Of a stretch of DNA of 37,880 nt, positions 5,942-12,965 are shown piece after piece; position 1 is the first letter of the stretch, and each line of letters opens with the position of its first letter. A program made the position numbers and the translations under genes. The stretch comes from a virus: IMG/VR virus record IMGVR_UViG_3300025305_000055, positions 1-37,880 of that record, one strand, 5' to 3'. The notes beneath the pieces are model-generated. The model was not told the origin of the DNA. It was given only the letters and a program-made list of their open reading frames with translations, and ran no database searches.

Positions 5942-6511
5942 ATGCCATTCAACGAAACCTATAACACATCATTCGCACCCTACACACATGATCCAACGGA
6001 TATGGAATTCTGGAACAACAAACGACGTACATTACTAACATTATACTGGTTCCCAGAAGATGCTGTCAGAGCTATTGATCCAGACAAAGCTCTACGAAAC
6101 TACTCAACCTGCTGGGAAGAAAGAAAACTAAAATGCCCACTAGGTCAAGCATGTAATCAAATGGTCACAGAAATGGGAGGCAGTGCCCTACCAATAAGCG
6201 AACAATATAGAGCAACCGTATCCGAAATCATGGACTCAGACAAACCTCCACCAACAGCCATTCAAACAGTCCTCAACACCTACTACAACGAATTCAGTCA
6301 AACAGAATATATCCCTCGCACACACTCCCTAGCAGGCAAATACTTACTAGGCGAAGAACTCCCAGAAGGACTTAGTAAAGAACGATACGACGACATCGAA
6401 GCTTTCACAATATATTGGGATGATGGTAAGATTACTAGGAAAGAACTTGCAACCGCTATTAGAAAGCGACTTGAAAATGAAACAACCTACAAATTTACCG
6501 TTGGACTTTGA
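5942..6511 (+). CDS. Early hypothetical protein (189 aa)
   Basis: The largest of the small-gene block. ATG 5942 follows AGGAGA at 9-base spacing. The globular 189-residue protein has a conserved-looking Trp/Tyr-rich N-terminal half (LYWFPEDAVRAIDPDKAL) and two Cys pairs (a lone Cys near 57, then CPLGQAC near 65) that could bind a metal. The C-terminal half is helical and charged. On the coding strand this gene is extremely C-rich relative to G (23 C against 4 G in 6241-6300), the reverse of what is usual in coding DNA. No family recognised. Confidence 0.65.
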   Translation: MPFNETYNTSFAPYTHDPTDMEFWNNKRRTLLTLYWFPEDAVRAIDPDKALRNYSTCWEERKLKCPLGQACNQMVTEMGGSALPISEQYRATVSEIMDSDKPPPTAIQTVLNTYYNEFSQTEYIPRTHSLAGKYLLGEELPEGLSKERYDDIEAFTIYWDDGKITRKELATAIRKRLENETTYKFTVGL

Positions 6512-6683
6512 GCCTACACCCAGAACTTTACCCAACAGAAATACAACAAACTACATCATTGAACATTTCAATGAACAAACTGAGAAATGGGAGTTCTTAC
6601 TAAAAACTAAAAAGGGTAGAATAGCTGAAGATGAGTTGTACTATCCTTACAGCAAACGTCGAATGCGCGTAGAGAAATCATAA
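6477..6683 (+). CDS. Small early basic hypothetical protein (68 aa)
   Basis: A longer frame opens at 6420, but ATG 6477 gives a plausible 68-residue protein that overlaps the previous gene by 35 bases rather than 92. The N-terminus is proline-rich (LPLDFEPTPRTLP), followed by a beta-like core (YIIEHFNEQTEKWEFLLK) and a basic C-terminus (KRRMRVEKS). It ends in a TAATG junction with the next gene. Function unknown. Confidence 0.55.
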   Translation: MKQPTNLPLDFEPTPRTLPNRNTTNYIIEHFNEQTEKWEFLLKTKKGRIAEDELYYPYSKRRMRVEKS

Positions 6684-6913
6684 TGGCTATCAAGATTAAA
6701 GGCATTAAAACTGCCAGAGATCTTCCTAGCCTTATTGATAAATATATCGGTAACATGATCGAACCAGCCGATAAATGCGAGCAATTCAACTTATACAAAG
6801 GCGATAACTATTACCGGGCACGCTGGTACATCGTCAAAGGCAAACTACCCAATGGAGGTGAATGGTATGGAAGTGTAAAGATCAAAAAAGGCATTGTACA
6901 AAAAGTAACATAA
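6683..6913 (+). CDS. Small early basic hypothetical protein (76 aa)
   Basis: A 76-residue, Lys-rich small beta-type protein (YYRARWYIVKGKLPNGGEWY near residues 43-62) that may form an SH3- or OB-like barrel. TAATG junctions couple it on both sides, with no need for an SD. Size, charge and strand pattern would suit a nucleic-acid binder, but that is inference. Confidence 0.6.
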   Translation: MAIKIKGIKTARDLPSLIDKYIGNMIEPADKCEQFNLYKGDNYYRARWYIVKGKLPNGGEWYGSVKIKKGIVQKVT

Positions 6914-7317
6914 TGATTACAGGATATCCAATGACACTCGAACGTTATGTCAATCCACATAAAGCATTCATACGATGGAATGAACTGTTCTATACAGCTA
7001 CGAAACGAGGTGCTATTGAAGTATTCATAGATGAAAGCATGTTAGGCACCGTTAGCCTTTTAATATTTGATGGAAAGGATTACTGGTCACCAAATAGAGC
7101 TATAGCAAATGACGCAATACTTAATCAATTCATAAGCGTCACAGGACGCGAACCAAAATTAGTAGAAGAAACCAATCTATACGAAGAACTGGACTTATAT
7201 GACTTTGATACAGACTTATGGCAAGAAGAAATGGCAGATGCTATTGAAGACAATCAAGAACAATACGCAACTAGACATTGGATTAATCACGGAACAAAGA
7301 TTCCTAATATTCTGTAA
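6913..7317 (+). CDS. Early hypothetical protein (134 aa)
   Basis: ATG 6913 is preferred over the upstream ATG 6862 because it forms a TAATG junction with the preceding stop. The 134-residue product starts MITGYPMTLERYV. It has an alpha/beta look in the first half (AIEVFIDESMLGTVSLLIFD) and a strongly acidic C-terminal half (NLYEELDLYDFDTDLWQEEM). No domain recognised. Confidence 0.6.
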   Translation: MITGYPMTLERYVNPHKAFIRWNELFYTATKRGAIEVFIDESMLGTVSLLIFDGKDYWSPNRAIANDAILNQFISVTGREPKLVEETNLYEELDLYDFDTDLWQEEMADAIEDNQEQYATRHWINHGTKIPNIL

Positions 7318-7331
7318 CACAAGGACATACA

Positions 7332-7643
7332 ATGTCTGAACTCGTATTCCATCCTGAAGATCATCGAAACGGACAAGCAATTGATATCACACCAGCATGG
7401 AAAGATCTCCTTCCAACCATCGTACAAATGTACGGCATAGTTGAAACAAACAAGGCTCAAAACGATCTACTCGATGAAGTTAAACGAGCCGGTGAAATAC
7501 TCGATGCCATGATCCCATTCATGAAAGCCATTCATCCACTAATAGAGGACGGACGCCAAGGTGACTTTAACATGGCAGAAGTAACAGATCTATACGAAAA
7601 TATAGTCAAAATATCCAAAAAGGACAAGTTCAATGGCAGTTAG
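7332..7643 (+). CDS. Early helical hypothetical protein (103 aa)
   Basis: A 103-residue protein, mostly helical, with AAGGA about 9 bases before ATG 7332. It contains amphipathic stretches (AQNDLLDEVKRAGEILDAMI) that could make a coiled coil. It overlaps the next gene by 11 bases. Function unknown. Confidence 0.6.
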   Translation: MSELVFHPEDHRNGQAIDITPAWKDLLPTIVQMYGIVETNKAQNDLLDEVKRAGEILDAMIPFMKAIHPLIEDGRQGDFNMAEVTDLYENIVKISKKDKFNGS

Positions 7644-7896
7644 GAACTGGTGGATCGAAGCCGATATTGATGGTCGTCAAACAACACTCACAGGAGGACC
7701 ACGAAGCAAAGATGGAGGATTTCAACTCAACCTCTATCAACGAGTGAAAGGAGAAATTAAGAAACCATATCGAATTGCTGCATTCATTGATCGTAATGGT
7801 GCCCTACGATGTCAGATTATAGACACCTACCTCGAAACTGGAAATACATGGGGTCAAGGCAAACTCATCCACGAATTCACCTCAGAAAGAGACTGA
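7633..7896 (+). CDS. Small phage protein with DGR.T.L.GGPRSKDGGF signature (87 aa)
   Basis: An 87-residue beta-rich protein. The opening NWWIEADIDGRQTTLTGGP followed by RSKDGGFQLNLYQR resembles a small hypothetical family found widely in phages, with Asp-Gly-Arg and Gly-Gly-Pro-Arg turns between strands. That resemblance is from memory and no function is established for it. ATG 7633 overlaps the preceding gene. Confidence 0.65.
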   Translation: MAVRNWWIEADIDGRQTTLTGGPRSKDGGFQLNLYQRVKGEIKKPYRIAAFIDRNGALRCQIIDTYLETGNTWGQGKLIHEFTSERD

Positions 7897-7897
7897 C

Positions 7898-8149
7898 ATG
7901 AAAGAATTCGAAGTCGAGCTTTACAGAATGACACACTATTCACAATATGGAACATTCGTCATTGAAGCTGAATCAGAACTTGACGCTGAAAAGAAAATCA
8001 ACAAACTCATAGCCGAAGATGCTATTTCCAGTGATAACTATTACAACAACGAAGAAACAGGAGCATGGGAATACGAACCAGATGAACCCGGTGATGAAGA
8101 AGAATCAGATGAATGGGAAATACAAGTCATTAATGAGAAAGAAATCTAA
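7898..8149 (+). CDS. Very acidic early hypothetical protein (83 aa)
   Basis: An 83-residue protein with an N-terminal alpha/beta portion (EVELYRMTHYSQYGTFVIEA) and an extremely acidic C-terminus (EYEPDEPGDEEESDEWE). Such net charge is common in phage proteins that mimic DNA or inhibit host nucleases, but no specific family is recognised. It ends in a TAATG junction at 8149. Confidence 0.6.
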   Translation: MKEFEVELYRMTHYSQYGTFVIEAESELDAEKKINKLIAEDAISSDNYYNNEETGAWEYEPDEPGDEEESDEWEIQVINEKEI

Positions 8150-8304
8150 TGGATCAAACAGAAGAAGATCAAGAACATCTAACCCAAGAAGATCAAGAAC
8201 GTAGATGGAGAGAAAGGAAAAATATCGAACGTAAAAACGATGCTGAATCCTACAAAGGCTCATACTGGCTAGGAAGCATAAGAGAGTTAATTGAAGATGG
8301 ATGA
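8149..8304 (+). CDS. Small charged early protein (51 aa)
   Basis: A hand-read frame of 51 codons. ATG 8149 shares its A with the previous stop (TAATG), and TGA 8302-8304 lies inside the next gene. The protein is Glu/Gln/Arg-rich and probably a single helix (TEEDQEHLTQEDQERRWRER). Its DNA holds a direct repeat of AAGAAGATCAAGAAC at about 8163 and 8187. Function unknown. Confidence 0.5.
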   Translation: MDQTEEDQEHLTQEDQERRWRERKNIERKNDAESYKGSYWLGSIRELIEDG

Positions 8305-8578
8305 AATAGATCTGAGACTTAATGAAGCATTTCAAATCGTTATGGAAGGATTTTCAGATGAAGAATGGGACTTTGGAGACGATACAGGATTTGTTGATAT
8401 ATATAATCTGGTCACCCTCCACGATAATTCTCAGGTAATTGTCTACAATGACAACTTTGGATTTAGATATATCGTATCCGAAGGAAAAGACCTACCTAAA
8501 GATATTAAATATCTAAATAAATCTATGGAAGAATATGCCAACATAGAAGCACAAAGAGAACTCTATCATGCAAATTGA
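8297..8578 (+). CDS. Early acidic hypothetical protein (93 aa)
   Basis: ATG 8297 is chosen over TTG 8291. The 93-residue product is acidic, with an N-terminal helix (LRLNEAFQIVMEGF) and a beta-hairpin-like middle (NSQVIVYNDNFGFRYIVS). It overlaps both neighbours by a few bases (8 and 11). No family recognised. Confidence 0.6.
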   Translation: MDEIDLRLNEAFQIVMEGFSDEEWDFGDDTGFVDIYNLVTLHDNSQVIVYNDNFGFRYIVSEGKDLPKDIKYLNKSMEEYANIEAQRELYHAN

Positions 8579-8906
8579 TGACGAAATGAAGTCAATCATT
8601 GATAACGTACTATCTTCAGCACTCAGCGGTATAAGCAGTCAATGGATTAACATGGTCGTAGTCAAAGGAGGAAATCCCATTGAAAATACCATTGCAGAAA
8701 CACTCATCAAGAAACAACAAGTAGAATTTCAAGTAATAGAAGAATCAAGAAAATACGGACTCACTCTTGAAAATCTTATGGATGCAATTAAGAACTACGG
8801 AATAGAACACGACATGTGTAGAAATTGCTTAAACGATAACATAGATGATGAAATGGGTGATGTAATCCTACAAGAAGCTCTATTCGGAGAATATCGATAT
8901 GCATAA
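8568..8906 (+). CDS. Early helical hypothetical protein (112 aa)
   Basis: A 112-residue, mostly helical protein with a Cys pair in CRNCLN near residue 83, which could be a half-site for a metal or a disulfide. It overlaps the previous and next genes (11 and 8 bases), in keeping with tight operon packing. Function unknown. Confidence 0.6.
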   Translation: MQIDDEMKSIIDNVLSSALSGISSQWINMVVVKGGNPIENTIAETLIKKQQVEFQVIEESRKYGLTLENLMDAIKNYGIEHDMCRNCLNDNIDDEMGDVILQEALFGEYRYA

Positions 8907-9231
8907 AAACCTCAACATCTATGTATTCGGAGGCACATATACACCAAAATCAGATCTCATCTTCAAAATTAATGATCACATTAAAGAAGAGATCACTAAT
9001 CTAAAAGGTCAATGCTTCAGTGAATATGGTACACGATTAACAGCCCATACTAGATCAGGTAACGTATACATATATCAACTCGAAGCCGGTCAACTTGGAG
9101 CCTATGATAAAGACTTCCCTAATGATTTCAATAAATCAAATTGGGAAACATTCGTTCTTAATTGGCACACAGTTTTAGAAATAGCCGCTAATCTACCCTA
9201 CCGATGGAGAAATGCCAATACCGTATGTTAA
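8899..9231 (+). CDS. Early hypothetical protein (110 aa)
   Basis: A 110-residue alpha/beta protein beginning MHKNLNIYVFGGTYTPKSD, with a following central strand-rich part (RSGNVYIYQLEAGQLG). ATG 8899 overlaps the previous gene by 8 bases. No catalytic motif seen. Function unknown. Confidence 0.6.
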   Translation: MHKNLNIYVFGGTYTPKSDLIFKINDHIKEEITNLKGQCFSEYGTRLTAHTRSGNVYIYQLEAGQLGAYDKDFPNDFNKSNWETFVLNWHTVLEIAANLPYRWRNANTVC

Positions 9232-9350
9232 CCATATTACGAATACTCACATTCCACATCATCACCCTATCCATCGGCGCATTCCTACTCATGCGATACA
9301 TAGCCGAAGCCAGTCATAAAATCAACACAGGAATACCCATCCACACATAG
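9225..9350 (+). CDS. Single-pass small membrane protein (41 aa)
   Basis: A hand-read frame of 41 codons. ATG 9225 overlaps the preceding stop by 7 bases, and TAG 9348-9350 ends five bases before the GGGAGG of the sigma gene. Residues about 4-25 (ILRILTFHIITLSIGAFLLM) form one hydrophobic helix with a short polar tail. It could modify the host membrane or block superinfection, but only the membrane helix is actually visible. Confidence 0.5.
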   Translation: MLTILRILTFHIITLSIGAFLLMRYIAEASHKINTGIPIHT

Positions 9351-9366
9351 ATCCGGGAGGACACAC

Positions 9367-9885
9367 TTGACACACCAAGAAATAGAAGAGATATTCAAAA
9401 CCCAAGACAGCAAGTTGAAAGGATATCTATATAATAATTTCAACCGGATTCCAAAAGAAGAACGGGAGGATATATTACAGGAAACCTATATCACACTGTT
9501 ATCGAATCCGCACAGGTTCGACACTGAACGCGACACATTCCCCCTCATGTGCCAAATGGCAAAGATGCGAGCATTAGGACGAATCAGACACTTCAAAATG
9601 GCTGATACGAAACACGAATCAATCTATATCAAGTACACCGAACCACAAACTGAAATATCAGACCCCGCATACATACTCCGCATTGAAGATGAGTTGACAA
9701 ATAGACAAGCCGAGATCTTTCACCTATTCGTACAAGGATACTCATACTCAGAAATCATGGATATGTGCAACATCGCGAGACAAACTGTCAACACAACTCT
9801 CGCTAGGGCACGGGAGATTCTCCGTTCGATATTTTCGTTGCATATGCGTCCAAGTCACCCCACTCACCAATATCAAAATCAATAA
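9367..9885 (+). CDS. Sigma-70 family (ECF-like) RNA polymerase sigma factor
   Basis: A 172-residue two-domain sigma factor. Region 2 spans about residues 10-75 (EEREDILQETYITLL, then QMAKMRALGRIRHF). Region 4 spans about 105-155 with a clear HTH (LTNRQAEIFHLFVQGYSYSE, then IARQTVNTTLARAREIL). The start is TTG 9367 behind GGGAGG (9355-9360, 6-base spacing). It should bind host core RNA polymerase and redirect it, probably to middle or late phage promoters. Its last 83 bases overlap the 3' end of the minus-strand primase-helicase, which may allow antisense interference. Its target promoter is not identifiable here. The family call is firm; the regulon is unknown. Confidence 0.85.
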   Translation: MTHQEIEEIFKTQDSKLKGYLYNNFNRIPKEEREDILQETYITLLSNPHRFDTERDTFPLMCQMAKMRALGRIRHFKMADTKHESIYIKYTEPQTEISDPAYILRIEDELTNRQAEIFHLFVQGYSYSEIMDMCNIARQTVNTTLARAREILRSIFSLHMRPSHPTHQYQNQ

Positions 9886-11470
9886 CCAACTGACCGGGAA
9901 CCGAGGCACGTCGAAACTCACGTTGCACAATAACCTGTGCCTTTTTATCAGTAGGACGCTCAACATACAACCCGCACACAATCCAATTATGAAAATTGTT
10001 ACTCCCACTCAACCGTTGTCCCGCACGTGACGTATCCGACTTACCCTGTTTCTTACGCCAATGATGACACACCACCACAGCAGCACTAGAATCCTTACTC
10101 AACTTACGCAACCAATTAAGAATAGGACGCACCTCATGGGCCTTAGTCTCATCGACACCGCCCAACATCGAATACAACGGATCAAAAATTATCAATACCG
10201 GACGGATACGCTCAACCTCATCACGCACACGCTCCAAATGCTCAGGATCAGTGAGATTAAACCCACTCTGATTAAGAAAACGTATAGGAAGATTACGAGT
10301 CGGAGCCAGTTGTCGATCCCGTCCCTCAGTCCAAATCGCAGGGGAAGGAAACAATCCGCGCTCGCGCAACATTTTATACATAAGATCAGGCAAGTAATAA
10401 TCCGCATCATTCTCTTCCTGAATTATCAACACCGGACCATTACGATGCACTTCAAACTTGCCAAGGAACGGTTCACCACTGGCAACGGCAATAGCCATTT
10501 CCAACGTCAACATGGATTTATGACTCTTAGCCTCACCACCCACGATACCCCAAGCATCAGCGTGCCAGACATCTTTAATCAACCATCCCGCATCCATCGG
10601 CTGATTTGCCAGCAACTCAGACAACCATACGAATTCCGATTCAACCGGAGCCTCATCTAATGCAACCGCGCCAGCCACTGAACTACGCATTACACATTGA
10701 GAGAGACGCAACCCCTCATCTTCGCGACCACGGAACTTATTCCATGGGGACGCTTTCACAAGCGTATACGTTTCCGCAGGAGACAACCCGTCTTCCTGTA
10801 GTTGCGCTGACATCCGAAATAAGAAATCAGACCGATCCACACCATTCTCTAAAGGTCGATCAAGCAATTCACGAGATGTCACACCAAGCTTACTCATCAA
10901 CATACTTATTGGCACATCAACAGGCACCAGTTCCGTATCCATCGATTCAACCTGCACAGCCGGGTACGCAAAATGAAAGGTAGTCGTCGTATAGGTCGTG
11001 GGTTCACTCCACAACAATTCAACCACAGGAGCGCTTGGATACTTAAAGTTACGGGTGCCGGGAACGCGCAACACTTGCGTAATATCCCATCCGCCCTTAT
11101 CCGCACCTTCAGCATAGGCCATACGCTTACCACACTCAGCCGCCTCTGCCGCTTCTACAGGAGCATCCAACTCCCACAACGCTTGGAAGCGTCCGGGCGA
11201 TGATTGCCATGCAATGGTCGGGCGTATCTGGAGACGATCAGGATGTACAAAGTCTAGGTCTGCCCATACCCACGTTACGAATACGGCATTCTCACTACGA
11301 CGCAACCCACGAAAATGAACCGGAGCAAAATAAACATCACGCTTTCTCGATACAAGATCTTCAATGTCTGGCAGATCAAGCGGAACAGGGTGCTCTAACC
11401 ATGTATTCTCTTGGTCCGGGTCATTGGATGAGAAATGCGTTGGATGTAGTCGGCGAAGAAATTCTTTCAA
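9803..11470 (-). CDS. Primase-helicase (AEP-like primase plus RepA/AAA_25 ATPase)
   Basis: This frame is open to an ATG at 11509, but AAGGAGGG (11475-11482) sits five bases before TTG 11470, which I take as the start (555 residues). The N-terminal part carries an archaeo-eukaryotic-primase pattern: a DxD in VWADLDF (about residues 71-73), SSPGRFQALWEL, then RVPGTRNFKYP. The C-terminal part is a RecA-like ATPase with Walker A GGEAKSHKS (about 311-319), Walker B LIIFD (about 426-430) and VVCHHW downstream, as in RepA/AAA_25 helicases. It should prime and unwind DNA at the fork. It diverges from the SNF2/polymerase operon through a shared promoter, and its 3' end overlaps the sigma gene. Confidence 0.8.
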   Translation of the reverse strand: MKEFLRRLHPTHFSSNDPDQENTWLEHPVPLDLPDIEDLVSRKRDVYFAPVHFRGLRRSENAVFVTWVWADLDFVHPDRLQIRPTIAWQSSPGRFQALWELDAPVEAAEAAECGKRMAYAEGADKGGWDITQVLRVPGTRNFKYPSAPVVELLWSEPTTYTTTTFHFAYPAVQVESMDTELVPVDVPISMLMSKLGVTSRELLDRPLENGVDRSDFLFRMSAQLQEDGLSPAETYTLVKASPWNKFRGREDEGLRLSQCVMRSSVAGAVALDEAPVESEFVWLSELLANQPMDAGWLIKDVWHADAWGIVGGEAKSHKSMLTLEMAIAVASGEPFLGKFEVHRNGPVLIIQEENDADYYLPDLMYKMLRERGLFPSPAIWTEGRDRQLAPTRNLPIRFLNQSGFNLTDPEHLERVRDEVERIRPVLIIFDPLYSMLGGVDETKAHEVRPILNWLRKLSKDSSAAVVVCHHWRKKQGKSDTSRAGQRLSGSNNFHNWIVCGLYVERPTDKKAQVIVQREFRRASVPGQLVIDFDIGEWGDLDAYATKISNGESPVP

Positions 11471-11493
11471 GTTGCCCTCCTTACTGGTGCGGC

Positions 11494-11502
11494 TGCTATA
11501 AT
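11494..11502 (+). promoter_or_regulatory. Extended -10 promoter for replication operon
   Basis: TGC-TATAAT, perfect hexamer with TGN extension. The start would be near 11509, directly before the GGGAGGG (11509-11515) of the helicase GTG start. It overlaps the opposing -10 at 11498-11506. Confidence 0.65.
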
Positions 11503-11506
11503 AGCA
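11498..11506 (-). promoter_or_regulatory. Extended -10 promoter for primase-helicase
   Basis: Read on the minus strand this is TGC-TATTAT (5/6 match). It lies within the near-palindrome GCTATAATAGC shared with the plus-strand promoter. The start would be near 11491, nine bases before AAGGAGGG and the TTG start of the primase-helicase. Confidence 0.5.
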
Positions 11507-11519
11507 CATGGGAGGGACA

Positions 11520-12965
11520 GTGAAACGATATTACGCACCGATTCCGCTCTATAAGCATCAGGTTGATGCAGCGCGACAGGTTATGGGGCAGGGAGGAATT
11601 GGACTTCTACATATGGAGATGGGCACAGGGAAAACCCTGTCCGCACTCTCAGTAGCCGGTGCATTAACCATTCGGGACAAGATCGATAACGTATGGATTT
11701 TCTGTACAAAGTCAGCCATATCCGTATGGGAAAACGAACTCAAGAACTTTGGCCTCGACTATAATCTCACCGTTCAAATGGAGCATAAAGAAACACGAGA
11801 AGCTCCTTTTTACCGTGAATATACGCCAATTGATACACCACTCAATATACACATCATCACCTATGATATGGCATGGCGGCGGACACAAATTCTCGACTCA
11901 TTAACACCGCGCACTCTAGCCATATGCGACGAGATACAAAAGATTAAAAGCCCTTCATCCAAACGCTCTCGATTTCTTTATCGTGTCGGACAGCGCGTTG
12001 ATTATCGAGTGGGACTAAGCGGGACACCCGCCCCGAAAGGACCATTTGATTACTATGCCATCTTCCGATTTATTAACCCGAAGGTCTTTGGCACAAACTA
12101 CGGTAAATTTAAAACGACTTATGGCGACTGGGCACCCTATCCACGGCACTGGCTCATGTACCATTTTAAGAACCTCGACGAACTCAAACGACTGGTACAA
12201 ACGCATACCTATAGTATTCAAAAAACTGAATGCTTAGATCTGCCAAAAAAGACACGTCAAATTATTAGTATTCCACTCTCTCAAATGGAGACAGAGATCT
12301 ATGAAAAACTGGAGAAAGAATTCGTGGCACTGGTTGAAGGTGAATCTGAACGAACTGGATTACCAGTGGAGCGGGTTGTTATGGCCGACCACGTACTCCC
12401 TCGCCTCATGCGGCTTGCCGAAGTCACCGCAGGATTCACACGAACTCCAGCGGGTGAAACCATTTGGGTGGGTGAGTCCAAGCTCAATACCTTGGTTGAA
12501 TACATCGAACCCCTACTGGATGCGGGTGAACGAGTCGTGGTCTTTGCGCGATTTCGACCTGAAATCGAGGCAATCTCGGAAGCGCTCAGGGATGCCCACC
12601 TCGATAGTGGGACGCATGTGGGCTTGGGATCGATCACAGGAAGTGACTCTACGGATGATCGTCGTAAAACAATCGAAACGTTTATCAAGGGAAAGTCTCA
12701 AGTCCTCGTCTGCTCACTCGCTGCTGCTTCGGAGTCCATAGATCTATCCGCTTCAGCCTACACATTCTTCTTCTCTATCGATTATGACCTATCACACGTG
12801 GAACAAGCTGATGCGAGAAATGATCGCATTGGACAAACACGACCCATGACCACATATTTTCTACAGGCAGGAGGAACGGTTGATGAATATATGTACAGAG
12901 CCGTCGTCGAAAAGCGTCAAATGCAAGATTGGATTGGAGGATTCATAAAGTCTCGCTATGAGTAA
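11520..12965 (+). CDS. SNF2/SF2-family DNA helicase
   Basis: The frame opens at ATG 11508, but GGGAGGG (11509-11515) points to GTG 11520 as the start (481 residues). Superfamily 2 motifs appear in order. Motif I is MGTGKT (about residues 34-39), preceded by a Q-motif-like LYKHQ. Motif II is DEIQ (about 137-140), and motif III is LSGTPAPKGP (about 166-175). C-terminal motifs V/VI are around SESIDLSAS and ARNDRIGQTRP. The DEIQ and RIGQ forms are typical of phage SNF2-like ATPases. It should remodel or unwind DNA in replication or recombination. It overlaps the polymerase gene by 8 bases, so the two are translationally coupled. Confidence 0.85.
   Translation: MKRYYAPIPLYKHQVDAARQVMGQGGIGLLHMEMGTGKTLSALSVAGALTIRDKIDNVWIFCTKSAISVWENELKNFGLDYNLTVQMEHKETREAPFYREYTPIDTPLNIHIITYDMAWRRTQILDSLTPRTLAICDEIQKIKSPSSKRSRFLYRVGQRVDYRVGLSGTPAPKGPFDYYAIFRFINPKVFGTNYGKFKTTYGDWAPYPRHWLMYHFKNLDELKRLVQTHTYSIQKTECLDLPKKTRQIISIPLSQMETEIYEKLEKEFVALVEGESERTGLPVERVVMADHVLPRLMRLAEVTAGFTRTPAGETIWVGESKLNTLVEYIEPLLDAGERVVVFARFRPEIEAISEALRDAHLDSGTHVGLGSITGSDSTDDRRKTIETFIKGKSQVLVCSLAAASESIDLSASAYTFFFSIDYDLSHVEQADARNDRIGQTRPMTTYFLQAGGTVDEYMYRAVVEKRQMQDWIGGFIKSRYE

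Noticed and set aside
12299-12741. 129-codon minus-strand and 146-codon plus-strand frames
   Set aside because: Both lie inside the SNF2 helicase gene, whose motifs are intact; they are shadows.
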